Assembly: GCF_900116195.1 (NCBI RefSeq) | Contig: NZ_FOZW01000001.1 | Coordinates: 558,001 to 622,000, forward strand | Origin: Alloyangia pacifica | GTDB lineage: Bacteria; Pseudomonadota; Alphaproteobacteria; Rhodobacterales; Rhodobacteraceae | Length of the DNA stretch: 64,000 bases | Direction of reading: 5' to 3' | Shown here: positions 48,856 to 58,630 of the stretch, in pieces | Layout of the letters: each line of letters begins with the position of its first letter | How positions within the stretch are numbered: position 1 is the first letter of the stretch | Translations under genes and position numbers: made by a program | Notes under the pieces: generated by a model | Told to the model about the DNA's origin: nothing | The model's input: the letters and a program-made list of their open reading frames with translations, nothing else | Database searches by the model: none

Positions 48856-49995
48856 TCACTTCACGGAGCCTGCAAGCAGGCCGCGTACAAGGTATTTCTG
48901 CATGGCGAAGAAAACCACCAGCGGTACGACAATCGACACGAAGGCCGAGGTTGCAAGGATCTCCCATTGGCCGCCGCGCGAGCCCATGAGGTTCACCAGA
49001 CGCGCGGTCAGCACCAGCCTGTCGTCGTCGGTGCCAAGGAAGACCAGCGCCACAAGAAGGTCGTTCCAGGTCCAGAGGAACTGGAAAATGGCGAAGCTCG
49101 CCAGAGCCGGGAAGGACAGCGGCAGCACGATCTTGGTGAAGATCTGGAAGTCCGAGGCGCCGTCGACGCGGGCGTTCTCGATGATGTCCTTGGGCAGGCC
49201 GACCATGTAGTTGCGCAAGAGGTAGATGGCGAGCGGCAGGCCGAAGCCGGTATGCGCCAGCCAGACCCCGAGGTACCCCTTGCCGATGCCGATCGTGTTG
49301 TGCAGCTGCAGCAGCGGGATGAGCGCCAGCTGTAAGGGCACCACCAGCAGCGCTACGACCGCCGCGATCAGCAGCGCCCGGCCGGGAAATTCCATCCAGG
49401 CCAGCGCGTAGGCGGCGAAGGCGGCGACAAGGATCGGGATCACCGTCGCCGGGATCGAGACCGTCAGCGTGTTGAGAAACGCCTGTCCGACCCCTGCCCC
49501 GGCGGTCGTGCCGAAGAGCACGTTGCCGTAGTTCTCCAGCGTGAACTCGGGTGGTGTGGTCGCGGTGGCGAAGACCCGTGGCAAACGCTCGCCCTCGAAG
49601 CTCTGCGGCGCGCTGAGGCGGAAGTCACCCGAGGACGCGACGCCCAGCACCCAACCGTCCTTGAGCTCGACCTCGGTGTCCGGCTCGTAGGCCTCGGGCT
49701 CTCGCGACGAGGTGCCCCAGGCCGAAAGAGTGGTCTCGGCGGTGCCGAAGAGATTGCCGTCGATGACGTAGAGCCCGTCTTCCTGCCGCTCGTCGCCGGA
49801 GATGCGGATCGCCGGAAGCTGGCCCTTCTGCGCAGAGAAGGCCGACCACCAGCCGGAATTGGAGATCTGCTCGGCGGTCCGGAAGGACGACACCAAGAGA
49901 CCGACCGTGGGAAAGAGCCAGAGCGCCACCAGCAGCGCCACCGAGATGTGCACCGCCCAGGTGAGATGCGATTTCTGTCCTGCCATGCCTTCCAT
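48856..49995 (-). CDS. aglG: alpha-glucoside ABC transporter permease AglG
   Basis: 379 residues. A membrane helix (about 15-32) is followed by a periplasmic insert of roughly 110 residues (about 40-155), and then five helices of the MalG-type permease core. The permease EAA-like loop reads NARVDGASDFQIFTKIVLPL. Typical MalG proteins are about 280 residues, so the insert is a notable extra domain; AglG of S. meliloti has similar length as far as I recall. The start at 49995 is used; an ATG three codons later is an alternative. Confidence 0.92.
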   Translation of the reverse strand: MEGMAGQKSHLTWAVHISVALLVALWLFPTVGLLVSSFRTAEQISNSGWWSAFSAQKGQLPAIRISGDERQEDGLYVIDGNLFGTAETTLSAWGTSSREPEAYEPDTEVELKDGWVLGVASSGDFRLSAPQSFEGERLPRVFATATTPPEFTLENYGNVLFGTTAGAGVGQAFLNTLTVSIPATVIPILVAAFAAYALAWMEFPGRALLIAAVVALLVVPLQLALIPLLQLHNTIGIGKGYLGVWLAHTGFGLPLAIYLLRNYMVGLPKDIIENARVDGASDFQIFTKIVLPLSFPALASFAIFQFLWTWNDLLVALVFLGTDDDRLVLTARLVNLMGSRGGQWEILATSAFVSIVVPLVVFFAMQKYLVRGLLAGSVK

Positions 49996-50008
49996 GTCCG
50001 GGCCTCCC

Positions 50009-51007
50009 TCAGCGCATCTCGCGGCGCGCGTTGATCACGTTCCACACCAGGATCGGTGAGACCAGCAGCATGATCACCATGGCCGCGGCCGAGCCGACGC
50101 CCCAGTCGAAGGCGCGGAAGAGCTTGTCGTACATGTAGTTGGCCAGCACCTGCGTCTGCCATTGGCCGTTGGTCATGGCGAGCACGATGTCGAAGATCTT
50201 CAGCACCACGAGCGTGATCGTCGTCCAGACCACCACGATCGTCGAACGGATCTGCGGCACCTTGATCTTGAAGAAGATCTGAAACGGATTGGCGCCGTCG
50301 ACGATGGCGGCCTCGACCGTCTCTTCGGGGATGCCGCGCAGCGCGGCGCCGAGGATCACCATGGCGAAACCGGTCTGGATCCAGATCAGCACCACCATCA
50401 GCAGGAAGTTGTTCCACGGCGTGATCGTCAGCCAGGTCTGCGGCTCGCCGCCGAGCCAGACCCAGAAGGCGTTGAGGATGCCGATCTGCTCCTGCCCGAT
50501 GGGGCGGAAATCATAGACCAGTTTCCAGATTACCGACGCCCCGACGAAGGAGATCGCCATCGGCATGAAGATCAGCGACTTGGCGATATTGCCCCAGCTG
50601 ATGCGGTCGGTGAGCTGCGCCGCCAGCAGCCCGAAAGCGGTGGAGGCGGCGGGCACGACGACCAGCCAGAGCATGTTGTTGCGGATTGCCTCCCAGAACT
50701 TCGCCTCGCGCAGCATCTGCTGGTAGTTCGCCAGCCCGACGAAGGCGCCACCCTGATCCCGGTCGGTCAGCGAGAGCCAGAAGGTCGCCACTACCGGGTA
50801 GGCCAGGTAGAGCCCGAGTGCAAAGATTGCCGGAAAGAGGAAGAGCCACGGCCGGATCATCTCGGCCCGGCGGATGTTGCGCCCGATATTGGGGCCTCGC
50901 GCCGGGAAGAGCACCTTGTCGAACAGCTGGTTCGAAAACCAGAAATAGCCGATGCAGCCGCCGAGCCCGATCACGATGGTCAGTACAGCCTGAAGTGCCG
51001 GATGCAT
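50009..51007 (-). CDS. aglF: alpha-glucoside ABC transporter permease AglF
   Basis: 332 residues from the ATG at 51007. About seven hydrophobic segments are visible; the EAA loop reads EAAIVDGANPFQIFFKIKVP. The N-terminal helix (VLTIVIGLGGCIGYFWFS) precedes the MalF-type core. It pairs with AglG as the transmembrane channel. It ends 13 nt before the start of aglG. Confidence 0.93.
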   Translation of the reverse strand: MHPALQAVLTIVIGLGGCIGYFWFSNQLFDKVLFPARGPNIGRNIRRAEMIRPWLFLFPAIFALGLYLAYPVVATFWLSLTDRDQGGAFVGLANYQQMLREAKFWEAIRNNMLWLVVVPAASTAFGLLAAQLTDRISWGNIAKSLIFMPMAISFVGASVIWKLVYDFRPIGQEQIGILNAFWVWLGGEPQTWLTITPWNNFLLMVVLIWIQTGFAMVILGAALRGIPEETVEAAIVDGANPFQIFFKIKVPQIRSTIVVVWTTITLVVLKIFDIVLAMTNGQWQTQVLANYMYDKLFRAFDWGVGSAAAMVIMLLVSPILVWNVINARREMR

Positions 51008-51042
51008 GACGTCCTCCCCTTCATCTCGTCCTGCCGGGGGCC

Positions 51043-51088
51043 GCAAATCTCTTCGGAGAGATTTGCAACTTCCTTTGAAGGAAGTTGC
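51043..51088. repeat. paired-palindrome repeat, copy 3
   Basis: Palindrome 51043-51066 (arms GCAAATCTC/GAGATTTGC) and palindrome 51065-51088 (arms GCAACTTCC/GGAAGTTGC) share a GC. It lies in the aglE-aglF gap, where a stem-loop could raise aglE mRNA over the permease genes. Arm sequences differ from copies 1 and 2, yet pairing is kept. Confidence 0.85.
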
Positions 51089-51122
51089 GGCGCGGCGCCC
51101 CGGAGTTCCCTTTTACACCGAC

Positions 51123-52490
51123 TTACTTGTTGGCGTCCCAGCTTTTCTGGATCGCGCCGGCGACATCCTCGGCGGACTTGCCTCCGACGTAATCGACCAT
51201 GCCGGTCCAGAAGCTTCCCGCGCCCACGGCACCGGGCATCAGGTCCGAGGCGTCGAAGCGGAAAGTGGTCGCATCGAGCAGGATCTCGCCCATCTTCTTC
51301 AGCGTCGGCGAGCCGTAAAGCTCGGCATCCGCGTCCTTGTAGGGGGTCAGGAAGCCCGATTGCGCCATCCAGATCTCATGCGCGATCGGTGTTTTCAGGA
51401 ACTCGATGAAGGCGCGCGCGGCGTCGCTGTCCTTGGTGATGAACGCCAGCGTGCCGGCACCCAGCACCGGCTGGCCGAGATCCTTGCCCTCGTAGGCGGG
51501 CATGTAGAAGAAATCCGCGTCGATGCCCATCTCGGTGCCCTCCGGGAAGAAGGTCGGGATGAAGCTCGCCTGGTGGTGCATGTAGCACTGCGGCGGCGAG
51601 GCGAAGAGGCCGTCGGGGCTTTCGCGGAAGTCGGTGGTGGCGACGGCACCGGTGCCGCCGTTGACGAAGTCGTCGTTCTTGGCGAACCAGCCGAATTCGT
51701 CGATCGCCTCGATCACCTTGGGATCGTTGAAGGGGATCTCGTTCGTGACCCATTGGTCGTAGACTTCGGGCGGCTGCACGCGCAGCATCATGTCCTCGAC
51801 CCAGTCGGTCGCCGGCCAGCCGGTCGCGCCGCCGGAGCCAAGGCCGATGCACCAGGGCGTTTCGCCCTCCTCGGCGATCTGTTCGGTCAGCGCCTTCAGC
51901 TCTTCCATGGTCTCGGGCACTTCGTAGCCCGCATCCTCGAAGTTCTCGGGCACGTAGAAGACCAGCGACTTCACGTCGATCTTGTAGGGGAAGGCATAAA
52001 GCGCTTCGGACCCGTCAGGCCCCTCGTAGGAGCCGAGGCTCACCCAGCTCTCGCCCGCGGCATAGTTCTCGCGCAGCCAGTCGGCGGTTTCTTCGCCGAG
52101 CGGCTCGACGAAGCCCTTGGACACGAGATCCTGGATTAGCCCCGGCTGCGGCAGGATCGCGATGTTCGGCGGGCTGCCCGCCTCTGTGTCGATGACGATC
52201 TGCTGCTCATAGGTCTCGGACGAGGCGTAGCTGACGTTCGCGCCGGTGGCTTCCTTGAAGTAGGCCAGCACCGTCTCGACCAGCGCCTGGTCGTCGCCAC
52301 GCCAGGGTCCGAAGATGCTGAGCGTCTGACCCGACAGGTCATGCTCGGCGCCGAAGGCCTCGAGGCTGTCCCAGTTGAAGCCGCCCTCGCCGGGGGTGAA
52401 CACCATCTGCGCCTGGGCCGCACCGGCGCAGAGCGCCAGCGCCGCGACCGAGCCGAGAATGGCGCGCGTGGGTGTGGTTCGCTTGGTCAT
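51123..52490 (-). CDS. aglE: alpha-glucoside ABC transporter substrate-binding protein AglE
   Basis: 455 residues from the ATG at 52490 (MTKRTTPTRAILGS); longer in-frame starts overlap the operators. A signal peptide ends at AQAQ. The mature protein begins MVFTPGEGGFNWDSLEAFG and contains SIFGPWRGDDQALVETVLAYF, typical of AglE-type extracellular sugar-binding proteins. It captures alpha-glucosides in the periplasm. It is the first gene of the operon, followed by a paired-palindrome hairpin and aglF. Confidence 0.94.
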   Translation of the reverse strand: MTKRTTPTRAILGSVAALALCAGAAQAQMVFTPGEGGFNWDSLEAFGAEHDLSGQTLSIFGPWRGDDQALVETVLAYFKEATGANVSYASSETYEQQIVIDTEAGSPPNIAILPQPGLIQDLVSKGFVEPLGEETADWLRENYAAGESWVSLGSYEGPDGSEALYAFPYKIDVKSLVFYVPENFEDAGYEVPETMEELKALTEQIAEEGETPWCIGLGSGGATGWPATDWVEDMMLRVQPPEVYDQWVTNEIPFNDPKVIEAIDEFGWFAKNDDFVNGGTGAVATTDFRESPDGLFASPPQCYMHHQASFIPTFFPEGTEMGIDADFFYMPAYEGKDLGQPVLGAGTLAFITKDSDAARAFIEFLKTPIAHEIWMAQSGFLTPYKDADAELYGSPTLKKMGEILLDATTFRFDASDLMPGAVGAGSFWTGMVDYVGGKSAEDVAGAIQKSWDANK

Positions 52491-52575
52491 GTCGTCAAAG
52501 TCCTCCCGTGTTGTCGCGGCTCTGCCGGCCGCAAGAGATATGCTGTTCCGGACGCGCAGGGGGTACTCCTCACCC

Positions 52576-52587
52576 CAAAGCGCTTTG
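52576..52587. promoter_or_regulatory. LacI-family operator upstream of aglE
   Basis: CAAAGCGCTTTG is a perfect 12-bp palindrome with the central CG of LacI/GalR operators. It lies 86 nt upstream of the aglE start and is very similar to the site at 52738. Confidence 0.8.
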
Positions 52588-52737
52588 AGACCCTTGCAGC
52601 CTCCCGCGTTTGCCCCCCGCTTGTCAATCGCGCAATCCAATGCTGCATTGGAAAAATCATGCTGCGCTGCAGCTAATCTAGGCGCGTCTGAAAAGGTCTT
52701 TCCGAATACCCCTTTTTGCCGCTAGTGTCGCGAGATA

Positions 52738-52751
52738 CCGAAGCGCTTTGG
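52738..52751. promoter_or_regulatory. LacI-family operator upstream of aglR
   Basis: CCGAAGCGCTTTGG differs from the 52576 site by one central-arm base. It lies 10 nt before the aglR start and partly overlaps its ribosome site, suggesting autorepression. Confidence 0.8.
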
Positions 52752-52761
52752 AAGCTCCACA

Positions 52762-53796
52762 ATGAACCTCAAGCAACTGGCCGCGCACCTCAATCTGTCG
52801 CAGACCACCGTGAGTCGTGCCCTCAACGGCTATCCGGAGGTCAACGAGCAGACCCGCAAGCGCGTGATGGAGGCGGCGCAGACGCTCAACTATGCTCCGA
52901 ACGCCCGGGCAAAGGGGTTGGCGACGGGGCGCGCCATGGCCATCGGCCATGTCATCCCGATGTCGACCCACCACCAGATGATGAACCCGGTCTTCGGTGA
53001 CTTCATAGCTGGCGCATCGGACGAATACGTCAAGGCCGGATACGACATGACCCTGTCGATGACCGGCGACCGCGACGAGGAAGAGAATTACCGGCGGCTC
53101 AAGGCAAAGGGCAACGTCGACGGGATCATCGTGCATGGCCCCTCGATGAAGGATGCCCGGATTCCCTTCCTGCGCCAGCTTGGCCTGCCCTTCGTGGTGC
53201 ATGGCCGCGCCTCCGAGCTTGACTTGCCCTACAGCTGGGTCGACATGAACAACACCCATGCCTTCCAGCGCGCCACCGACTTCCTGCTGGACCTTGGCCA
53301 CCGCCGCATCGCGCTGATCAACGGTCTGGAGTTCATGGATTTCGCCTACCGTCGCCGGGTCGGCTTCGAACAGGCGATGAGTGCGCGCGGGGTGGCCGTG
53401 GATCCCCGCTACCTGACCGCCGGTGAGATGACCGAGAGCTACGGCTTCGAAAGCGCGGCGCGCATGCTTGCCCTGCCCGACCGGCCCACGGCGCTGATCA
53501 CCTCGTCGGTGATCGCCGCCATCGGCATCCGCCGCGCCATCCATGCCGCCGGGCTTGAGATGGGCCGCGACGTGTCGGTGATCACCCATGACGATGACCT
53601 GAGTTTCCTGCGCAACGGGCCGGACGTGCCGATCTTCACCGCGACACGCTCCTCGGTCTACGAGGCCGGACGCATCGCCGCCTCGATGCTGCTGGCGCAT
53701 ATCGCCGACCCGGACCTTCCGGCGCAGCCCCGACTTCTCGAGGCTCAGCTGATCATTGGCGGCTCCACCGGCCCCGCCCCACAGGACGCCCGATAA
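52762..53796 (+). CDS. aglR: LacI-family transcriptional regulator AglR
   Basis: 344 residues. The DNA-binding helix-turn-helix is at the N-terminus (LKQLAAHLNLSQTTVSRALNG) followed by YAPNARAKGL, the hinge, and a periplasmic-binding-protein-like effector domain with PTALITSSVIAAIGIRRAIH. It is divergent from aglE, and two matching palindromes lie in the shared region, so it should repress both itself and the agl operon until an alpha-glucoside appears. It also reads into the beta-glucosidase and glucokinase genes. Confidence 0.94.
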   Translation: MNLKQLAAHLNLSQTTVSRALNGYPEVNEQTRKRVMEAAQTLNYAPNARAKGLATGRAMAIGHVIPMSTHHQMMNPVFGDFIAGASDEYVKAGYDMTLSMTGDRDEEENYRRLKAKGNVDGIIVHGPSMKDARIPFLRQLGLPFVVHGRASELDLPYSWVDMNNTHAFQRATDFLLDLGHRRIALINGLEFMDFAYRRRVGFEQAMSARGVAVDPRYLTAGEMTESYGFESAARMLALPDRPTALITSSVIAAIGIRRAIHAAGLEMGRDVSVITHDDDLSFLRNGPDVPIFTATRSSVYEAGRIAASMLLAHIADPDLPAQPRLLEAQLIIGGSTGPAPQDAR

Positions 53797-53847
53797 AGAT
53801 CGACGGCCCACCCCCTCGCCTTTCCCTCGAATCGACAAGGACAAGCC

Positions 53848-55170
53848 ATGCAGTTCACCCGCAAGGATTTTCCCGAGGATTTCCTCTTCGGCGTCGCCAC
53901 CTCCAGCTACCAGATCGAAGGCCACGCCTTCGGCGGCGCGGGGCGCACCCATTGGGATGATTTCGCCGCCACCCCGGGCAACGTGGTGCGCGCCGAGAAC
54001 GGCGACCGCGCCTGCGACCACTACCACCGCTTTGAGGCGGACCTCGACCTGGTGAAGGCGGCGGGGCTCGATGCCTACCGCTTCTCGACCAGCTGGGCGC
54101 GGGTGCTCCCCGAGGGGCGCGGCGCGGTGAACCAGGAGGGGCTCGACTTTTACGACCGGCTGACCGACGCCATGCTCGAGCGCGGGATCAAGCCTTGTGC
54201 CACGCTCTACCACTGGGAGCTGCCCTCGCCGCTCGCCGATCTCGGCGGCTGGCGCAACCGCGACGTGGCGCATTGGTTCGGCGATTTCACCGAGGTGCTG
54301 ATGAAGCGGATCGGCGACCGGATGTATTCCGTGGCGCCAATCAACGAGCCCTGGTGCGTCGCCTGGCTGTCGCATTTCATGGGCTTTCACGCGCCCGGCC
54401 TGCGCGACATCCGCGCCACCGCCCGTGCCATGCATCACGTGCTGATTGCCCATGGCCGGGCCATCGAGGTCATGCGCGGGCTCGGGATGCAGAACCTCGG
54501 CGGCGTCTTCAACATGGAATGGGCCACGCCCGCAAACGACACGGACGACGCGCGCCATGCCGCCGAGCTCTACGACGGCATCTACAACCGTTGGTTTGCC
54601 GGCGGCGTGTTCAAGGGGGAATACCCGCAGATCGTGCTCGACGGGCTCGAGCCGCACATGCCGGCGAACTGGCAGGACGACTTCGGTCTCATCACGCAGA
54701 AGCTCGACTGGTGTGGTCTGAACTACTACACCCGCAAGGTGATCGCGCCGACCAAGGGGGCATGGCCCTCGCTGGAGGAGGTCGAGGGCCCGCTGCCCAA
54801 GACCTTCATGGACTGGGAGATCTACCCGCAGGGCCTGTCGCAGTTCCTGACGCGGCTCGCGACCGAATACACCGGCGACACTCCGCTCTACGTGACCGAG
54901 AACGGCATGGCCGCGCCCGACCCGCTGGTCGATGGCGGTGTGGACGATCAGGACCGCATCGCCTATCTCGATGATCACCTTGCAGAGGTGCGTCGTGCGA
55001 TTGCGGGCGGCGCGCCGGTGAAAGGGTATTTCGCCTGGTCTCTGCTCGATAACTACGAATGGAGCCTCGGTTACGAAAAACGGTTCGGGCTCGTGCACGT
55101 GGACTTCGACACTCTTGAACGCACGCCCAAAGCCTCTTACCACGCGCTTATGAGAGCGCTAACGGAGTAA
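53848..55170 (+). CDS. beta-glucosidase, GH1 family
   Basis: 440 residues. GH1 motifs are FLFGVATSSYQIEG near the start, INEPWCVAW (acid/base Glu) and YVTENGMAAPD (nucleophile Glu). No signal peptide, so it acts on imported beta-glucosides in the cytoplasm and gives free glucose for the adjacent glucokinase. It lies 51 nt after aglR and 6 nt before glk. Confidence 0.93.
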   Translation: MQFTRKDFPEDFLFGVATSSYQIEGHAFGGAGRTHWDDFAATPGNVVRAENGDRACDHYHRFEADLDLVKAAGLDAYRFSTSWARVLPEGRGAVNQEGLDFYDRLTDAMLERGIKPCATLYHWELPSPLADLGGWRNRDVAHWFGDFTEVLMKRIGDRMYSVAPINEPWCVAWLSHFMGFHAPGLRDIRATARAMHHVLIAHGRAIEVMRGLGMQNLGGVFNMEWATPANDTDDARHAAELYDGIYNRWFAGGVFKGEYPQIVLDGLEPHMPANWQDDFGLITQKLDWCGLNYYTRKVIAPTKGAWPSLEEVEGPLPKTFMDWEIYPQGLSQFLTRLATEYTGDTPLYVTENGMAAPDPLVDGGVDDQDRIAYLDDHLAEVRRAIAGGAPVKGYFAWSLLDNYEWSLGYEKRFGLVHVDFDTLERTPKASYHALMRALTE

Positions 55171-55176
55171 AGCATC

Positions 55177-56136
55177 ATGAGCAGCGGCGGCACGGCAGTT
55201 CTGGCGGATATCGGCGGCACCAACACCCGGGTTGCGCTTTCCGAAGGCGGCAAGCTGATCGAGGGATCGGTGACGCGCTACCGCAACGCCGAGAACGATG
55301 GCATCGGCGCTGTTCTCAAGCACTACCTTGCCGAGAAGGGCACGAAGGTCGACGCGGCCTGCGTCGCCGTTGCCGGTCCGGTGCGCGACGGTGCGGGCCG
55401 GTTGACCAACATCGACTGGGAGATCGACCGACCGACGCTGGCGGAGGCCACCGGCGCCGAGACCATCTCGGTGCTCAACGACCTGCAGGCGCAGGGCCAC
55501 GCGCTGGGTCATATCGCCGATGACTGCCTGACGGAGATCCTGCCGGGTCAGCCCGCCAGCCCGCAGGCGGCGCGGCTGGTCGTCGGCATCGGTACCGGAA
55601 TGAACGCCGCCCCGGTGTTCAGGCTCGGCGATCGCACGCTGGTGCCGCCGTCCGAAGCCGGCCACGTGGCGATCCCGGTGCAGACCGACGACGAGATGCG
55701 CCTGCTGCGCTACATCGAACGCAAGCACCAGGGACCGAGCGTCGAGCACATCCTCTCGGGTCGCGGCTTCGAGAGGGTCTATGCCTGGCTCTGCGACGAG
55801 GACGGGACGGGTGAGCCGCTCGAGGCGCAGCAAATCATGGAAGCCGTTCAGGCCGGCACCGACGAGCGTGCCCTGCGGGCCATCGAGGTGTTCGTGCGGA
55901 TGATGGGCCGGGTGTGCAGCAACCTCGCGCTGACCACCCTGCCCTTCGGCGGCATTTACCTGATCGGCGGCGTCGCCCGGCATTTCGGTCCCTACCTGAC
56001 CACCGGTGCCTTCGAGCAGGCCTTCACCGACCGGGGTCGCTTTGCCGAGTTCATGACCCAGTTCCCGGTGAGCCTTGTGACCGACGATTATGCGGCGCTC
56101 ACGGGTTGTGCCTGCCACTTGAGCGAATTGCCCTAA
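55177..56136 (+). CDS. glk: glucokinase
   Basis: 319 residues. The N-terminal ATP-binding motif LADIGGTNTRVALS, the VAVAGPVRDG block and GTGMNAAPVF match the bacterial Glk (GlcK type A) family. It phosphorylates glucose set free by AglA and the beta-glucosidase, passing glucose 6-phosphate to glycolysis and to glycogen. It is the last gene of the aglR-bgl-glk unit. Confidence 0.93.
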   Translation: MSSGGTAVLADIGGTNTRVALSEGGKLIEGSVTRYRNAENDGIGAVLKHYLAEKGTKVDAACVAVAGPVRDGAGRLTNIDWEIDRPTLAEATGAETISVLNDLQAQGHALGHIADDCLTEILPGQPASPQAARLVVGIGTGMNAAPVFRLGDRTLVPPSEAGHVAIPVQTDDEMRLLRYIERKHQGPSVEHILSGRGFERVYAWLCDEDGTGEPLEAQQIMEAVQAGTDERALRAIEVFVRMMGRVCSNLALTTLPFGGIYLIGGVARHFGPYLTTGAFEQAFTDRGRFAEFMTQFPVSLVTDDYAALTGCACHLSELP

Positions 56137-56254
56137 ATCGCGGCGCAATGCGCAAGGCGGTTGCCTTTGCGTAACAAAAACTGTTCATCAATCGTGCAGA
56201 CGCCCTAGGTCGACCGGCGCAACCCTTCGTCTTGTCCAAAGCGAGTGCCTTCCC

Positions 56255-58630
56255 ATGACCCCTACCGCCTCCTTGCGCGAGTCCATCCTCCAGCACCTTC
56301 GCTATTCCTTCGGCAAGGATCCGGAACACGCAATCCTCGAAGATTGGCGCATGGCGCTGAGCTACGCCGTGCGCGACCGGATCACCGATGCCTGGATCGC
56401 CGCCACCGGCAAGACCTACGACTCGGGGGCGAAACGGGTCTACTACCTGTCGATGGAATTTCTCATCGGTCGGCTGCTCGAGGACGGTATCGTCAACCTC
56501 GAGCTGGTCGAGGAAGCCAAGGCCGTGCTGGAGGAATTCGGCAAGGATTACGGCACCGTGCTCTCCGACGAGCCCGACGCGGCGCTCGGCAACGGTGGTC
56601 TCGGTCGTCTCGCGGCCTGCTTCCTGGAAAGCCTGTCGACTATCGGCTGCCCGGCGCATGGCTACGGCATCCGCTACGAGCACGGGCTCTTCCGTCAGAG
56701 CTTCGTCGACGGGCGGCAGGTCGAGCAGCCCGAGCTCTGGCTCGAACAGCGCCACGCCTGGGAATTCGAACGGCCTGAGGTGCGCTATCGTATCGGCTTC
56801 GGCGGGCACGTCGACAAGCGCGGCGAAACCGTGCGCTGGTATCCCGGCGAGGTCGTGGAGGCCGAGGCCTTCGACACGCCGGTCGTCGGCTGGAAAGGAC
56901 GCTGGGCCAATACGCTGCGGCTCTGGTCGGGCCGCGCGATTCACCCGTTCGATCTCGACCGCTTCAACCATGGCGACTTTGCAGGGGCCGCCCAGCCAGA
57001 GGCCTTGGCCCGCACGATCAGCCGCGTGCTCTACCCCGATGACACCACCGAACAGGGCAAGGAACTGCGGCTCAAGCAGGAATACTTCCTGACCGCCGCA
57101 GCCCTGCGCGACATCCTGCGCCGCTTCAACAACCAGTTCGGCGACCTGCGCAAGCTGCCGTCCAAAGTGGCGATCCAGCTCAACGACACCCACCCGGCCA
57201 TCGCCGGGCCGGAGCTGATCCGCGTGCTGCACGACGAGCGAGGCCTCTCGTTCGAGGAGTCGATGGAGATCGCCCGAGGTTGCCTGAGCTACACCAACCA
57301 CACGCTGCTGCCCGAGGCGCTGGAGACATGGGACGAAGCGCTCTTCGGCCGGCTCCTGCCGCGTCACATCGAGCTGATCGACCAGATCGACAGCACCCAC
57401 GCCAAGCAGAACCCTTCGCGGCTGAACTCCATGCGCGCCGACCATCAGGTGAAGATGGGGCAGCTGAGTTTTGTCATGGCGCATCACGTCAACGGCGTCT
57501 CGGCGCTGCACACCGAGCTGATGAAGACCACCGTCTTCGAGGAATTGCACGGCTTGCACCCCGACCGCATCGTCAACGAGACCAACGGCGTCACCCCGCG
57601 TCGCTGGCTGCTCGGTTGCAACCCGCGCCTTGCCGGGCTGATCACCGAGTCGATCGGTGAGGATTGGGTGGATGACCTGGAACAGCTGACCAAGCTGGAG
57701 CCCTTCATCGAGGACACGGCCTGGCTCGACCGCTACGCGCAGGTCAAGCGCGACAACAAATCCGAGCTGTCGAACTGGATGGCACAGGCGCACGGGCTGC
57801 ATGTCGATCCCGAGATGCTCTTCGATGTGCAGATCAAGCGATTGCACGAGTACAAGCGCCAGCACCTCAACATCCTCGAGACCATCGCCCACTGGGCCGA
57901 GATCCGCGACAACCCCAATGCCGACTGGACGCCGCGCCTGAAGCTCTTCGGGGGCAAGGCTGCGCCGGGCTATTTCTTCGCCAAGGACATCATCCGGCTG
58001 ATCAACGACGCCGCCGCGGTGATCAATGCCGACCCGGTGACCGCGCCCTATCTCAAGATCGCTTTCCTGCCGAACTACAACGTCAGCCTCGCCGAGCGGA
58101 TGATCCCCGCCGCGGATCTCTCGGAGCAGATCTCGACCGCGGGCAAGGAAGCCTCGGGCACCGGCAACATGAAGTTCGCGCTGAATGGCGCACCCACCGT
58201 CGGCACGCTCGACGGCGCCAACGTCGAGATCCGCGAGCATGTGGGGGCCGAGAACTTCTTCCTCTTCGGCATGACCGCCGAGGAGGTGATGGAGCGCCGC
58301 AAGATCGAGGGCCACGCCTGGAAGGCGGTGCAGGCCGACCCACGCCTCAAGCGGGCGCTCGACCTGATCCGCGACGGCAGGTTTTCGCCGGGCGAGCCGG
58401 ACCGCTATCACGGCATCACCGGCAACCTCGAAGGCGCGGATTACTTCCTCGTCTGCTCGGATTTCACCGATTACTGGCGCGCGCAGCGCGAGGTGGACAC
58501 GGCCTTCAAGGACACGCGGGCCTGGGCGAAGATGGCCGCCCTCAACACCGCCCGCTCGGGCTGGTTCTCGTCGGACAGGACCATCCGGGGCTACATGCAC
58601 GACATCTGGGGTGCCGAAAGTCTTCTTTGA
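56255..58630 (+). CDS. glgP: glycogen/starch phosphorylase GlgP
   Basis: 791 residues. The pyridoxal-phosphate lysine lies in GKEASGTGNMKFALNGAP, with the family blocks DVQIKRLHEYKRQHLN and EYFLTAAALRDILRRF. It releases glucose 1-phosphate from glycogen chains. It heads the glgP-glgB-glgC-glgA-glgX cluster; its promoter must lie in the 118-bp gap after glk. Confidence 0.97.
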   Translation: MTPTASLRESILQHLRYSFGKDPEHAILEDWRMALSYAVRDRITDAWIAATGKTYDSGAKRVYYLSMEFLIGRLLEDGIVNLELVEEAKAVLEEFGKDYGTVLSDEPDAALGNGGLGRLAACFLESLSTIGCPAHGYGIRYEHGLFRQSFVDGRQVEQPELWLEQRHAWEFERPEVRYRIGFGGHVDKRGETVRWYPGEVVEAEAFDTPVVGWKGRWANTLRLWSGRAIHPFDLDRFNHGDFAGAAQPEALARTISRVLYPDDTTEQGKELRLKQEYFLTAAALRDILRRFNNQFGDLRKLPSKVAIQLNDTHPAIAGPELIRVLHDERGLSFEESMEIARGCLSYTNHTLLPEALETWDEALFGRLLPRHIELIDQIDSTHAKQNPSRLNSMRADHQVKMGQLSFVMAHHVNGVSALHTELMKTTVFEELHGLHPDRIVNETNGVTPRRWLLGCNPRLAGLITESIGEDWVDDLEQLTKLEPFIEDTAWLDRYAQVKRDNKSELSNWMAQAHGLHVDPEMLFDVQIKRLHEYKRQHLNILETIAHWAEIRDNPNADWTPRLKLFGGKAAPGYFFAKDIIRLINDAAAVINADPVTAPYLKIAFLPNYNVSLAERMIPAADLSEQISTAGKEASGTGNMKFALNGAPTVGTLDGANVEIREHVGAENFFLFGMTAEEVMERRKIEGHAWKAVQADPRLKRALDLIRDGRFSPGEPDRYHGITGNLEGADYFLVCSDFTDYWRAQREVDTAFKDTRAWAKMAALNTARSGWFSSDRTIRGYMHDIWGAESLL

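Noticed and set aside
56147-56175. Hairpin-like GCGCAAGGC...GCCTTTGCG after glk
   Set aside because: The stem has a bulge and no T tract follows, so it was not called as a terminator.
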